Assembly (NCBI GenBank): GCA_905116865.2
Contig: CAJHNH020002557.1
Coordinates: forward strand, 1,133,033-1,197,032
Direction of reading: 5' to 3'
DNA length: 64,000 nt
Source of the DNA: Candidula unifasciata
Lineage: Eukaryota > Mollusca > Gastropoda > Stylommatophora > Geomitridae
Each line of letters starts with the position of its first letter. Position 1 is the stretch's first letter. Shown in pieces: positions 25,001 through 31,564 of this stretch. The notes below the pieces were generated by a model that had not been told where the DNA came from, ran no database searches, and saw only the letters and a program-made list of their open reading frames with translations. The position numbers and the translations under genes were made by a program.

Positions 25001-28000
25001 ATGTATGAATCTTCTGTGTGCTGTTTCTAATGTGTTGCGTGAGTTGATTATTTCCTTAACACTGTTCTTAAAGCCGTCCTTCCACATTTCTATGGTCTTC
25101 CTCTTGCTCTGTTCACTAAATTTCTTCAATATGGCAGCTGGTAACCATCTCAACAGTTCCTGTTTAATGAACTAAAGGACTGGCTACAGTTCTAGCCTAC
25201 TAATTTCTGTTCCAGGGCCCCATTGTGGGGAACAACAAGAACAGACCCACCGCCACCCAAAAAGTTGACTAAGTGGGGCTTTCTTCGAAATTCGAGTGCT
25301 CTGCCTGAGAGGTAAGGAACCAACAATCTGCTAACAATATAAGTCAGATCTGTAAATAGGATGCGCATGCAACACTTAGGATCTGGAACAAGACTAAAGT
25401 CCAAAACTGGATGAACAACCAGAACTTTCTGCCGGAGTTTACAACCGGTGAATGCGAAGAAGACAACAGTGGAATTTTTTTCTAGGTAAACAGGTACAAC
25501 AATGACATTAATTTTTTTTTTTGGTATGCCTTTTCTCTGTAAGTATAACTGCATGGATGATCACTCTCCTTACCCAACGCACTGATTCCATAGAACTCAG
25601 CTTCATGTCTCAGAGCTGATAAATCCACATTTCTACGGAAGACCAGAAACAAACTAAAATCAGAATGTCATTAAACACTTTCTGCTCCAGATTATCAGCT
25701 AACGGTGATAAATTAGACATAATGATACAATAGAAAGTAAGGAAGGAAAGAATGGCAAAAAAGGACAGACAGAAGGTGCAAAGAAGGCAGGAAGGAAAGA
25801 AGAAAAGAAGGCGGGAAGGAAGAAAAGAAGTCAGGAAAAGGGAAATAAGACCAGAAGAAAAGACAGAAGGAAGGAAGAAAGCAAGAAAGAAAAGAAGACA
25901 GGAAGGAAGAAGAGAAGACAGGAAGGAAGAACATAAGGCAGGAAGGAAGAAAATAAGGCAGGAAGAAGGAAAAGATGGCAGAAAAAAAGCAGGAAGAAAA
26001 TAAGGCAAAAAGGAAGACAAGAAGACAAGGAAAAAAAGGCAGGAAGAAAGGGAAGAAAGAAGAGAGGCGAAGTAACACAAAACAATCCAACAAGTTAAGG
26101 TAACAACTATATGCTCTGACCCACCTTCAGCAGCCAACAAAAAGTTACCATGCTAATAATACAAAATGCAACTGATCAAAATGCACCTAATTTCCACCCA
26201 ATACGTTGAGAGTCAGCAGCCATGATGACACAGCGGCTAGACGCCCGCCTGAAAGTCTAGGGTTCAGATCGACCCTGCCTTAAACTGGGTACTGGGTAAT
26301 ATCCTGGGACGCTGGCGTGACATTGACCATGTCACTCAGTGAGTACTGATTGGTCTACAAAAAGGTCCTTGACTTTTGTTTTTTAATTTTTCTAGGTCCA
26401 GTGTCAAGAGATGCTCTGCTCATCCACTGTTGAAGCTGGGAATGACAACCGCCTGTGATACCCACCAAGTTACAGATCTATTTACTTATTTAGACAGCCA
26501 TTCTGACAGTCAAGGAGATGCACACACAAAAAATAATCACATGGATTGGCATCAGCTGCTTCCATAAACTTGAACAACAGTTAGAACTCTTGATGTTTGA
26601 AGACTGGTAGGTAACAAGTTATAAGACAAAAGATTATGGTGGTAATGTGAAGAAATCCTGAAAAGAAACTGGCTGGTAATTATCAAGCAGACAAAATGTG
26701 AAATAAAAGAACTGATACAACAGCAACAACAACAAACTAAAGCGAACCTTGATGAGAGAAGCCAAGGATGTTGGACTAAATTCCATCCATGATTTCAAAA
26801 GGATTGCAAAGGAATGCAGGAATAGACTGCAAACCCTGTGTGACATGTTATGTGCACACAAAAAAACACAACAAAGATGATGATGATGATGATGATGCCC
26901 AGAAGGCCCATGACAATCACCCTTGTCCTGACCTAGTGAAACAGAGCAGCACTAAACAAATAAAGTTAGCTGACTGTCCCTTTTATAGTATGTCACAGAT
27001 CAACATCACCATCTGTTGGCTGTTTGTGGTTCTACTAGGCAATTTTATAGTCTGTAGTTTGCCATTTCTTTCTGACCATCAATGCTCCATACCATTGTCA
27101 ATATCACTGCAAAGAGGCCTGGGCTAAATAGACCCGGGCATTTCAGAATTATTAACCATTTTTGTAACTTCTAATTAACAGGCGCTGATTTTTTTCCCGC
27201 CTGCAGTACCTTTAAATGACATCCTTAAATATAAAAATAAAAATGTGCCTGTGTGCTCACCTCCACTGAATCTCCTTTGTCCGAAGGTAATTTAATATCA
27301 GGGCAAACAACTTGGGATCTCTGTCAATAAAAATCTGTGGGGGAAAACTTGCTCATAGAATTTATGCGTACATAGGATTTATAGGTACACAAAATGCATA
27401 TGTACACATAATTTACATGTACGCTGAATATATAGGTAAACTGAATTTGTAGGTACATATAATTTATAGGTGCACATAATTTTTAGGTACACTGAATTTA
27501 TAAAAGTACATAAAATTGATATGTACACTGAACTTCTAGGTAGGTACATAAGTTTATGGGTAGACAGGCAGGCATTTATGCAGACAGTGTAGGTATGATC
27601 TGTGGCTGGTGCTTGGTAGTGGGTGAGAAGAATCAGAACTTCACATATACTAGGTAAATACATCAAAGGTGGCATAGATGTGCAGAGGATTAAAAACAAA
27701 AGAAGCTCATGGTATCTTTAGCATTTGCAATATGTTGTATGTTGAATTAAGAATTGACATCACAGCACTCAGGACACTCCCATAAGCGCACCGTGAAGAA
27801 TTCCAATTCTGACAGCACCAGTAAACTGTCTGATTGTATGTCCGTCTCCCCTTTTTCCTGAACATTGAGCATCAGCCAGATCCCCTGGTAACTCCCTGCA
27901 TCACCATTCTCCTCAGACAATAATGATCTATTTGTGCTTTCCCGCTGTTCACTCACTCCCAAAGGGCCCTCAAAACATCTAGCTTGTCATACATCAATTC

Positions 28001-31000
28001 ACCACTAAGTGGTGCAGAACCGTTCAGTCCATCTGTCTGCTCATTTCCCAACACACCAGCATGACCTGGAGAAAATATTCTATTCAAAGGATGCTAACTA
28101 CCTGGGACCTTTGAAGTAAACTTGCCACTCTGCACGGAGCATGTCTGTCTCCACCTTTCTCAACATACACTGTGACTCAACATACACTGTGAGTTAGCAG
28201 TTGCAATGAACTGACACAACTACCAGCACTGCTGATCAAACAGCAAAAGAATATAAATATACGCCTGAGATACTCACTGCACCGGTCTCGTCTTTGTGCG
28301 AGGAGATCCTTCCACTCAACAAACTGAAGTAGTATGTGCTACGTAGATGCTGGCATGTACAACCTCAGATATTCCATCTATTCTTCGCTTGCGTGGTCGA
28401 CCTCTAGCTCTGCTTCCACACATCTAAGTGACAGGGTTCTCTCTGTGGGGCACTATCTAGTGGTAGTCTTGACACATGACCAAACCATTTGATCTGTAGT
28501 AGTTTCTTGATACACTAGGGCATACTACAGTTATTAAGCAACCTGCGATCCAATGTGGGCGGGTCACGAACAGAATGTTAAGAAATGAGAAATCAGCTGT
28601 ATGTTTAACTCTTCGTCTCATTACTGGCACTGAGCTTGTCTGAGCTATACAAGAATGTCTCTACCACAGTAAGAATGGTATACAGACATTCCACCTGACT
28701 TGCTAATGAAGTGTTATCTCCAAGGGAACTATGCTGCAGAGTTATTCTCTTTTCCAAGTTCACAAATCAATTAGCTACACAAAACCTATACTCAACTTCA
28801 GAGCAGAAGAAGAAGAAGAAGAAGAAGAGGAGGAGGAGAAGGAGAAGAAGAAGAAGAAATAGTGATGACTGGAGTTAGTCTGATTCCAAGAAATGAATTC
28901 ACTAAAGATAGACTTTGACTAGCGAGCTCCATGAGGGGCGAAAGGAAATTGTGCAGAGTGGCAAATGAGGAAATCAACAAACAGCTCATGATTTGGTACA
29001 ACACAGCTCCAGTAAGTTTGGGCTAGTGGTGGTCCTCCTGAGGTTTCAAGTATTTTATTGAGACAAGACTCAAACTGGTTTTCCAATTTTAAGATGGCAA
29101 CCAGCAGCTGTGAAAAAAATCAACATACTGTTAACTTAATGGCCAGGCTAGACTTTGATCCAACTGGCAGAAAGAACACGGAGGTCTACAAAGTGTGTTC
29201 AATAACAAATTTGGTTGAAAAAAACTATAAACATAATTAAAATGCGGGCAACGTCTGTATTCTAAGGAGATGGCTAAGAACAGACCTTAGTGTTGAAAAA
29301 AATGTTCCTATCATATGTTTCATAAGCAGTGTGAAAGTTAAGTAACAGACAGACAGTCAAACGTACCTTGTAAAAAATGTGTCAGGGTTCCATGTGAGAG
29401 TCTGCCTTGAGGTAGAAAATCTGAAACGGTAAAGTTGTATGAGCAATGCAGTGACTGAAGGTGTCTCCACCTTGCCATGGTGGGGGAGCTTGTGTTTCTC
29501 AACTACCCTTAGAGCTATGCCGGCGGTAGCGTAGCTACAAGCAGGGCCTACCAAGTTATAAAGGTCGAGGAGTAGAGAACAGACAAAGAAAGACACCCTG
29601 GTCCTCCAGGCTGGGGGTTAAAGCTTGGGGCTGACTCCTCTACCTTTGTAAAACTTCATCTGGTCATGAAACAGATATCTAAGCGATATTTAAAGAGACA
29701 AACGGACAACGAAACTGGAACGTTAAAAGCCCTTCAAAATCTGCTAAAGTCAAAGTGTCTGTCTCACAACACCAAAATCAAAATATATAAAACGTTGATT
29801 AGACCAGTCGTTTTATATGACTCTGAAACTGGGAGCACAAGTACAAGAGATGAAACCTTATTACAGGTTTTTGAAAACAGAGTCTAAAGACAAATCTTTG
29901 GACCCATTAAAGATGCAAACAGTGGGGAATGGAGAGTGAAAAGCAAAAACAAAATTCATAATCTGTTTAAATCTCCATTGATCACTGGCATTATAAGAGC
30001 TAATAGACTAAAATGGTTGGGCATACTGAAATAATGTCAGATGACAGAGAAGTAAAGACTGTATACACAAGGGAGATGAATGGTCGTAGTCCACGAGGTA
30101 GACCAAGAAGACGACGGAGAGATAATGTCCTGACAGACCTGCAAACACTTCGTGTCCCTAACTTGAAATAGAAGGCCAACCAGAGATATGAATGGAGGTG
30201 GGTAATATCTGCAGCATGAACCTCAAGAGCTCTGAATGCTGAAGAAGAAGAAAAAGAAGAAAAAGAATGCAGTGACTAAGTGATGTAGCCAGTAAATGGT
30301 GTGTGATTGCTACTCTTCTCTTTATCCCCTCTCCCCCCACAAGTATGTCATAAAAGGTACTAATTAGGGGGCTTGCTGATATTGGATGTACTTTGCAGAA
30401 AAGCAGATATTGCAGCCTAGCTGTAAACCACAAAACAATTTTTTTTTAAATTTCGCCTTTTAGGGAAGAAGATAAATCTAATATAAAGAAATAACTAATG
30501 TCAACTTTAAATTAAAGCTTCTCTGTTAGTTCCAGAGCCCCACTGGGATGGTGGAGGAGGAGGGGGGTGCATGTCAATTATAAACAACAGCTTTTATGAG
30601 GCTTCAGGGCTCCAATGTCAGGAAAACAATAAGTCTGCAGAAAACAGAGAAACCACACACAAGAGTCTACTTATAATTGATAGTTAATATTAATAATATT
30701 AAGTAATGTCACTGTGAATAAAAATCGACAAGAACGGGCAGCAGAATTGGCTTTACTAGAAAACAAAAGAGTGACAAAATTAACACAGTGGTAAAGAAAG
30801 CTTTCAACAGGCAAAGCGTTTTCATTTAGAAAAACTGGACAGAATAAAAGTCACTTCTTCTTTCTTTACGTCTGGCATGTCTCGCGGCGTCAGGGCAGGA
30901 AGAGATCTCTGGAACGGGTTCTTCTGTATATAGTACTTTTTAGTGTCTCTGATACTTCTGCGGTCCATCTCCTGCATGTTCGATCTTTGGTGTTACCGTT

Positions 31001-31564
31001 GTAACGCTGCTCTCTGTGATGCCCTATTTATTCCAATCCTGTAGCATGGCCAAACCATTTGATTTGTTGTCTACCTATAAAGTTCAGTATTGGTTCTGTG
31101 CTGACTCTCCTCTTGATATCAATCATCATTCCCAAGTGGATCTTTCCTCGTTACAGCTACCAGAGTACTAAACATTCCATTTCTATCATGATTATTTTCC
31201 TTCTGTCTTCTGAAGACAGTGTCCATGTTTGACATTGATAGCACAGCGTTCGTTGATAAGAATATTGTCATTCAAGTGGTTTCAAAACACATTAATTTTG
31301 TATTTAGGATAAGTAAGTAAATCTTCGGAATATCGAAAAGTACAGGATATACAGTACAACACCCCAGAATTAATTAACTCAACTGATTCAGAAAGTCAGT
31401 GTCGTCTATGGGAATGCGATAAAATAACATACGCAAACTCAACTCAAATTGCCTCAAGTAACACAACACACCCACAAACAAGTTCTGAAGTTGTTGAATT
31501 GATGTTCTCACCTGGTCCCACCTACGTTCAGATGTACAATCTCATTTGAATGCGAATCGGTCAT
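31..31564 (-). CDS. KCTD3: KCTD3/SHKBP1-like BTB and WD40-repeat protein gene, 19 exons, C-terminus off the left edge
   Basis: Nineteen exons join in phase into 662 codons starting at the ATG at 31562-31564. Residues about 8-110 form a BTB/T1-type domain ([15 protein letters not shown], then [20 protein letters not shown]). Residues about 225-620 match the WD40-like propeller of KCTD3/SHKBP1, including [20 protein letters not shown] and [20 protein letters not shown], which are nearly invariant in the family. Known family biology: KCTD3 binds HCN3 channels, and SHKBP1 binds the CIN85 adaptor and affects EGFR trafficking. A single invertebrate gene probably predates the vertebrate pair, so the symbol is a family assignment. 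Vertebrate members are about 700-815 residues, so roughly 50-150 residues lie left of position 31. Introns range from about 0.5 to 4.7 kb and are full of repeats. All listed junctions are GT-AG; joins were made by eye and not confirmed with RNA. Confidence 0.93.
329..1447. repeat. 22 bp minisatellite, about 50 copies
   Basis: Tandem copies of AGTCAACAACAGGGTGTCTATT fill most of the intron between KCTD3-like exons 18 and 19. Minor variants carry GTGTGTC, or an extra CATC that gives a longer unit. The right end decays gradually, with more changes towards 1450. Confidence 0.95.
1542..1590 (-). CDS. KCTD3: KCTD3-like exon 18
   Basis: A 49 bp exon encoding [16 protein letters not shown], matching family MWDLTTAMD. 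The acceptor is TTCTAG and the donor GTAGGT. Confidence 0.92.
1640..1800 (-). mobile_element. 3' end of a non-LTR element (CPECC family)
   Basis: Antisense copy of the conserved 3' end of the non-LTR family whose ORF2 ends [14 protein letters not shown] then CPECCDVNS. It is diverged. Confidence 0.6.
2128..2370 (-). repeat. GAA-tailed interspersed repeat, diverged copy
   Basis: Shares the core AGATCTGTAAA, the GGTTCTGGAACAAG and the CCGGTGAA blocks of a ~285 bp family present about 15 times in the window. It is interrupted by a poly-C run at about 2317-2334. Confidence 0.75.
2541..2673 (-). CDS. KCTD3: KCTD3-like exon 17
   Basis: Encodes [40 protein letters not shown] and GSIQ. The family has [22 protein letters not shown] here. 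The acceptor CTACAG is immediately preceded by an array of about 19 diverged copies of itself; the donor is GTACAG. Confidence 0.96.
2664..3495. repeat. Tandem array built from the exon 17 splice acceptor
   Basis: About 20 diverged units of about 38-42 bp, counting the exon copy, each with CACAGATTCTGTCGGGAGAA. In transcript sense each carries a pyrimidine tract, ACAG, and the first bases of exon 17 (AATCTGTGTGA). The array is continuous with the exon itself. Confidence 0.93.
3641..4133. repeat. 40 bp minisatellite, about 12 copies
   Basis: Units begin GACCCATGGCATGCAGGATG. Lies in intron 16 of the KCTD3-like gene. Open frames across it on the minus strand are an artefact of the repeat. Confidence 0.95.
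4165..4390 (+). mobile_element. SINE-I copy (tRNA-derived), 3' truncated
   Basis: Head resembles a tRNA with the A box region GTGTAGCGGCTAGACGCTC; the body has GGGTACCGGGTGCAGTCC and ends near ATATAGGTCTAGCCCTATAT. Other copies: 6963, 20996, 26217, 34000, 36755, 47082, 50105, 51575, 56681, 62293. Confidence 0.85.
4483..4579 (-). CDS. KCTD3: KCTD3-like exon 16
   Basis: Encodes [20 protein letters not shown] and [11 protein letters not shown], the conserved (I)GP(F/Y)GERDDQQVFIQKVV segment. The acceptor is TATACAG and the donor GTCAGT. Confidence 0.96.
4655..4835 (+). mobile_element. 3' end of CPECC-family non-LTR ORF2
   Basis: Translates in part as [20 protein letters not shown] followed by CPECCDVNS and a stop, the C-terminus of a non-LTR ORF2 that recurs many times here. 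Confidence 0.8.
4845..5195 (-). mobile_element. RTE-like ORF2 C-terminal fragment
   Basis: Minus strand reads [17 protein letters not shown], a form of the W-x-GH-x-LR motif at the C-terminus of RTE-type ORF2, followed by MGNKGLRKR. Decayed. Confidence 0.65.
5265..5400 (+). mobile_element. RTE-like 3' fragment
   Basis: About 110 bp, repeated in reverse at 46187-46300 and 30862-30990 (shared AGAGATCTCTNN and CCAGGGCAG-type blocks). It is a dispersed remnant without an intact frame. Confidence 0.6.
5488..5645 (+). mobile_element. 3' end of CPECC-family non-LTR element
   Basis: Decayed copy with the TGGAAATATCCTGAGTGCTG block before a stop codon; same family as 4655-4835. Confidence 0.6.
5819..5974 (-). 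CDS. KCTD3: KCTD3-like exon 15
   Basis: Encodes [37 protein letters not shown] and YAAGNDFG. The acceptor is TGCCAG and the donor GTAAGT. It matches human VCADNNHVRTW and the following conserved blade. Confidence 0.97.
6607..6675 (-). pseudogene. Dead partial duplicate of KCTD3-like exon 14 3' end
   Basis: About 60 bp match the last part of exon 14 plus the start of the intron at 6711-6775. The donor GT of the copy has become AT, so it cannot act as the same 5' splice site. Confidence 0.85.
6728..6898 (-). CDS. KCTD3: KCTD3-like exon 14
   Basis: Encodes [20 protein letters not shown], then [20 protein letters not shown] and [14 protein letters not shown]. It is the most conserved stretch of the family. 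The acceptor is CCTCAG and the donor GTATGC. A dead copy of its 3' end lies just downstream at about 6607-6675. Confidence 0.97.
6963..7230 (-). mobile_element. SINE-I copy
   Basis: Antisense full-length-like copy; the tRNA-like head lies at 7180-7230 (CCATGGCGGCTCCCA in plus sense). Confidence 0.85.
7231..7884. other. Intronic DNA without recognised features
   Basis: AT-rich intron 13 sequence with a short (CA)n at about 7605. I recognise no gene, SINE or inverted repeat. Confidence 0.5.
7885..8110 (-). mobile_element. RTE-like ORF2 C-terminal fragment
   Basis: Minus strand reads [20 protein letters not shown], the GRPxxRWxDDI-type segment of RTE ORF2 ends. A second copy lies at 44275-44445. 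Confidence 0.7.
8270..8386 (-). CDS. KCTD3: KCTD3-like exon 13
   Basis: Encodes [20 protein letters not shown] followed by [18 protein letters not shown], almost identical to the vertebrate proteins. The acceptor is CGACAG and the donor GTAAGT. Confidence 0.95.
8500..8672 (-). mobile_element. SINE-III copy (tRNA-like)
   Basis: Minus strand begins GTTGGCTCTGTGGCTAAGTC and has a perfect B-box-like GGGTTCGATCCC about 50 bp on. A second copy lies at 34955-35145. Confidence 0.75.
8680..8870 (+). mobile_element. Jockey-type ORF2 fragment
   Basis: Shares the [18 protein letters not shown] region, in shifted frames, with the better copy at 48050-48905. Confidence 0.7.
8890..9165 (-). repeat. GAA-tailed interspersed repeat
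   Basis: Antisense copy ending in the family GTGGGTTCCGGGGCCCCATT-like edge near 9150. It directly precedes the 43 bp array. Confidence 0.85.
9174..11620. repeat. 43 bp minisatellite, about 57 copies
   Basis: Unit contains TTCCAGCCAAGAGAAACACC and ATTGAGACAAAA, period 43. Most units differ by at most two bases, with a few irregular units near 9920-9945 and 10530-10800. It fills the middle of KCTD3-like intron 12. Minus-strand frames stay open because the unit lacks stops in all three. Confidence 0.97.
11806..12010 (-). mobile_element. SINE-II copy (tRNA-like)
   Basis: Antisense copy sharing GGATTxTATTTTTGCCxxxGAC and a tRNA-like head (GCTGAxCAGTTxAGAA) with copies at 22370, 33845, 46960 and 58098. 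Confidence 0.7.
12011..12970. other. Intron 12 sequence, low-complexity TTCTGTG-rich part
   Basis: Positions about 12500-12970 are rich in short TTTCTGTGTC-type motifs (degenerate simple repeat) and contain a GAA-type retroelement tail in reverse at about 12655-12690. No coding exon was recognised. Confidence 0.55.
12978..13093. repeat. (GAGG)n and (GA)n microsatellite
   Basis: About 115 bp of GGGA/GA repeats ending 37 bp downstream of the exon 12 donor, so the transcript carries (CU)n near its 5' splice site. Confidence 0.97.
13130..13217 (-). CDS. KCTD3: KCTD3-like exon 12
   Basis: Encodes [20 protein letters not shown] and CQDGSIYYI, near-identical in kind to human [18 protein letters not shown]. 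The acceptor is CCACAG and the donor GTGCGT. A (CU)n tract in transcript sense lies 37 bp downstream of the donor. Confidence 0.93.
13280..13545 (-). mobile_element. RTE-like ORF2 3' fragment
   Basis: Contains the CTGTCCTGTTGTGTCATTAC block that is amplified as the 38 bp array at 54.0-56.6 kb, followed by a body shared with 26735-26860 and 62160-62735. Confidence 0.7.
13700..13940 (+). mobile_element. 3' end of CPECC-family non-LTR element
   Basis: Shares GGCCCTTTGGAAGC and the [13 protein letters not shown] and LRWLLK segments with other copies. Ends just before KCTD3-like exon 11. Confidence 0.7.
13966..14081 (-). CDS. KCTD3: KCTD3-like exon 11
   Basis: Encodes [20 protein letters not shown] and HSMTQHWQ, a propeller blade with strong SHKBP1 match. 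The donor is GTACTG. The acceptor TTGCAG and the first exon bases are duplicated 89 bp upstream (see findings). Confidence 0.93.
14069..14230. repeat. 89 bp direct duplication covering the exon 11 acceptor
   Basis: GATCAAACACACCTGCAAGT and about 50 following bases occur at 14069 and again 89 bp on. The block contains the 5' end of exon 11 and its 3' splice site. Confidence 0.93.
14240..14515 (+). repeat. GAA-tailed interspersed repeat
   Basis: Plus-strand copy with GACCCACTGCCTCCCTAACA, AGCCAGATTTGTAAAATGGA and CAGCCGGTGAA blocks; the GAA tail is eroded. A second scrap follows at 14530-14680. Confidence 0.82.
14857..15036. mobile_element. SPIN-like hAT MITE with 8 bp TSD
   Basis: Ends are CAGTGGTTCTCAACC on the left and the inverted CAGTGGCTCTCAACC on the right, with GGGTCGCxACCC motifs inside. 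It is flanked by GTGTAGAG at 14849-14856 and 15037-15044. About 20 bases of left-end sequence are repeated before the inner CAGTGG at 14877. Confidence 0.88.
15237..15495 (+). repeat. GAA-tailed interspersed repeat
   Basis: Plus copy with the GTGGGTTCCAGAGCTCCATT start and the CCAGAACTTTCAGCCGGTGA end. Its end is about 17 bp from the exon 10 donor. Confidence 0.82.
15512..15705 (-). CDS. KCTD3: KCTD3-like exon 10
   Basis: Encodes [20 protein letters not shown] followed by [10 protein letters not shown] and [15 protein letters not shown], a WD40-like blade shared with SHKBP1 (DKMVAAATGSEILLW). The acceptor is TTACAG and the donor GTTAGT. A 20 bp minisatellite begins about 35 bp upstream of the acceptor. 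Confidence 0.92.
15740..16420. repeat. 20 bp minisatellite and longer composite repeat
   Basis: Copies of TGTGTTGTGTCTATATGTGC run from about 15760 to 16060. They continue as three larger units containing GTGAACAGTGTGCTTGTGTT. The array begins about 35 bp upstream of the exon 10 acceptor. Confidence 0.95.
16588..16678 (-). CDS. KCTD3: KCTD3-like exon 9, start of propeller
   Basis: Encodes [20 protein letters not shown], matching the family GHHNWIAVAYTQF segment. The acceptor is CTACAG and the donor GTGAGT. A diverged echo of part of this exon lies at about 16876-16910. Confidence 0.9.
16876..17125. repeat. Exon 9 echo followed by a 19-20 bp G-rich minisatellite
   Basis: TTCTGATGTCCTTGCAGCAT at about 16880 matches exon 9 at 16630-16650 with two changes, then GTGTCATGGGGGGTAACAAA repeats about 11 times with variable G runs. 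Confidence 0.85.
17225..17640 (+). mobile_element. Jockey/CR1-type ORF2 C-terminus
   Basis: Reads [24 protein letters not shown] in the frame around 17415-17480 (CxC...EHILQxCP zinc motif). It ends with a GAAGAAGAAGAGG tail near 17630. Confidence 0.72.
17778..18150. repeat. About 98 bp tandem repeat, 3-4 copies
   Basis: Units contain AATTCCTGCAAGCAGTGAGA and ACAGACAGATCTGTAAACAA. Lies in KCTD3-like intron 7-8 near exon 8. Confidence 0.92.
18486..18637 (-). CDS. KCTD3: KCTD3-like exon 8, linker
   Basis: Encodes a low-complexity linker including [12 protein letters not shown]. The acceptor was placed at CTCTAG (18638-18639) because an upstream TTTCAG gives an immediate in-frame stop; the donor is GTAAGA. 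It joins in phase on both sides. Confidence 0.75.
18998..19590 (+). pseudogene. piggyBac-like transposase, N-terminal part, frameshifted
   Basis: The first 178 codons begin [11 protein letters not shown] and are acidic and serine-rich, as in piggyBac N-termini ([14 protein letters not shown]). They end near [10 protein letters not shown], the FxGxxG entry to the DDE domain. A one-frame shift at about 19510 restores [20 protein letters not shown] before a stop. The DDD catalytic core and the C-terminal zinc finger are absent. Confidence 0.8.
19790..20880. repeat. 190 bp tandem repeat inside the piggyBac-like element
   Basis: About six copies. TATTGTCAGA recurs at 19961, 20151 and 20341 (period 190). 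Each unit has CTACAGCCACATGATGATGA. The first three are close to identical and later copies are shorter and diverged. Confidence 0.92.
20996..21282 (+). mobile_element. SINE-I, full-length reference copy with TSD
   Basis: Flanked by GACAAAATT at 20987-20995 and 21283-21291. The head has an A box TGGCTGAGCAG and a B-box-like GGTTCGCTCC, so it is tRNA-derived. It ends in CTTTACTTTTACTTAC repeats. Confidence 0.94.
22019..22145 (-). CDS. KCTD3: KCTD3-like exon 7, serine/arginine-rich linker
   Basis: A phase-consistent 127 bp exon reading [20 protein letters not shown] and then [19 protein letters not shown]. It falls in the variable linker between BTB and propeller, so homology is weak. The call rests on phase, the ACAAG acceptor and the GTAGAA donor. 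The exact acceptor is the least certain part. Confidence 0.72.
22370..22505 (-). mobile_element. SINE-II copy, truncated
   Basis: Shares CTGAGGATTT, GGGCAC and TTTATTTCTGCCCCTGACAG blocks with the copies at 11806 and 58098. Confidence 0.6.
22825..23130 (-). repeat. GAA-tailed interspersed repeat
   Basis: Antisense copy running from a TTCTTCTTTGTC tail (22828) to GGCCCTGGAACCCAC. Confidence 0.85.
23131..23262 (+). mobile_element. RTE-like ORF2 last codons
   Basis: Reads [20 protein letters not shown] and then [19 protein letters not shown] and a stop; the same 3' end as 29660-30245 and 43673-43880. Confidence 0.75.
23523..23603 (-). CDS. KCTD3: KCTD3-like exon 6
   Basis: Encodes [20 protein letters not shown] followed by HGYFQPP, matching the family signature just after the BTB domain (human SHKBP1 has SSCGNVLFNGY). 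The acceptor is ACCCAG and the donor GTAAGT. Confidence 0.94.
23704..24715. repeat. 58 bp minisatellite, about 17 copies
   Basis: Units contain CAATGTTTATCTGGAAAGAA and GACAACGATCTGCCTCTCCA. Copies differ at one or two sites (CAACGATC or CAGCGATC) in a patchy pattern. Begins about 100 bp upstream of exon 6. Confidence 0.97.
24770..24960 (-). mobile_element. 3' end of CPECC-family non-LTR element
   Basis: Antisense copy with CACTCCCATAAGTG and AGAGTTCCGATTCTGATGG blocks. Confidence 0.7.
25200..25475 (+). repeat. GAA-tailed interspersed repeat
   Basis: Plus copy with GTTCCAGGGCCCCATTGTGG at its start and a GCGAAGAAGAC tail. Confidence 0.85.
25574..25632 (-). CDS. KCTD3: KCTD3-like exon 5
   Basis: Encodes [19 protein letters not shown], the end of the BTB domain (HEAxFYG is diagnostic). 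The acceptor is CCGTAG and the donor GTAAGG. A 340 bp pyrimidine-rich (transcript sense) tract starts about 110 bp upstream. Confidence 0.93.
25740..26080. repeat. Polypurine tract, degenerate GGAAGGAAGAAAA repeats
   Basis: About 340 bp almost only A and G on the plus strand. The transcript of the KCTD3-like gene therefore has a huge pyrimidine tract ending about 110 nt before exon 5. Such mirror-like tracts can form triplex (H-DNA). Confidence 0.95.
26217..26372 (+). mobile_element. SINE-I copy, internally deleted
   Basis: Short copy with GCGGCTAGACGCCCGCCT head and TGATTGGTCTACAAAAAGGT end. Confidence 0.75.
26735..26870 (+). mobile_element. RTE-like ORF2 3' fragment
   Basis: Has GGACTAAATTCCATCCATGA and the CCxTGTGTGACATGTxATG block, as in 13280-13545 (antisense) and 62565-62735. 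It is followed by (GATGAT)n. Confidence 0.65.
27261..27334 (-). CDS. KCTD3: KCTD3-like exon 4
   Basis: Encodes [20 protein letters not shown] and then EIQW, the core BTB helix pair. The acceptor follows a C-rich pyrimidine tract and the donor is GTGAGC. A degenerate minisatellite begins about 28 bp upstream of the acceptor. Confidence 0.94.
27362..27600. repeat. Degenerate ~18 bp minisatellite
   Basis: Loose repeats of AGGTACACTGAATTTATA-type units, strongly diverged, starting about 28 bp upstream of exon 4. Confidence 0.75.
27745..28205 (-). mobile_element. CPECC-family non-LTR, RNase H end plus ORF2 C-terminus
   Basis: Antisense. Includes the [19 protein letters not shown] segment typical of the RNase H domain and the CPECC 3' end. 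Confidence 0.82.
28278..28323 (-). CDS. KCTD3: KCTD3-like exon 3
   Basis: A 46 bp exon encoding [16 protein letters not shown], a BTB loop strongly conserved in the family. The donor is GTGAGT and the acceptor CTTCAG. An antisense-style RTE fragment begins almost at the acceptor, at about 28335. Confidence 0.9.
28335..28640 (-). mobile_element. RTE-like ORF2 C-terminal fragment
   Basis: Minus strand has [13 protein letters not shown] and [21 protein letters not shown] segments, characteristic of RTE ORF2 C-termini. Confidence 0.7.
29367..29420 (-). CDS. KCTD3: KCTD3-like exon 2
   Basis: Encodes [17 protein letters not shown], the BTB segment following LNVGG in KCTD3/SHKBP1. The acceptor is GTTTCAG and the donor GTACGT. 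It starts with the last base of an Arg codon and ends AG, in phase with its neighbours. Confidence 0.92.
29440..30245 (+). mobile_element. RTE-like non-LTR fragment, RT thumb to 3' end
   Basis: Includes [40 protein letters not shown] and [16 protein letters not shown], split by a TAA at about 29885. The end reads [20 protein letters not shown] and has a GAAGAAGAAG tail. It matches the C-terminal RT region of molluscan RTE elements, and it lies just upstream of exon 2. Confidence 0.85.
30860..31285 (-). mobile_element. RTE-like ORF2 C-terminal fragment
   Basis: Minus strand shows [20 protein letters not shown] and [11 protein letters not shown], the W-x-GH motif region; decayed by stops. Confidence 0.7.
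31512..31564 (-). CDS. KCTD3: KCTD3-like exon 1, coding part, start codon
   Basis: Begins [17 protein letters not shown] and ends two bases into an Arg codon before a GTGAGA donor. LNVGGT is the first BTB strand. An in-frame TAG lies 12 nt upstream of the ATG and a purine sits at -3, which supports this start. The TAG is also part of a possible CTGTAG acceptor, so a further non-coding or coding 5' exon cannot be excluded. Confidence 0.88.

Noticed and set aside
25610..26140. Ser/Phe/Leu-rich minus frame resembling a membrane protein
   Set aside because: Polypyrimidine DNA always encodes F, L, S and P; no real transmembrane gene evidence.
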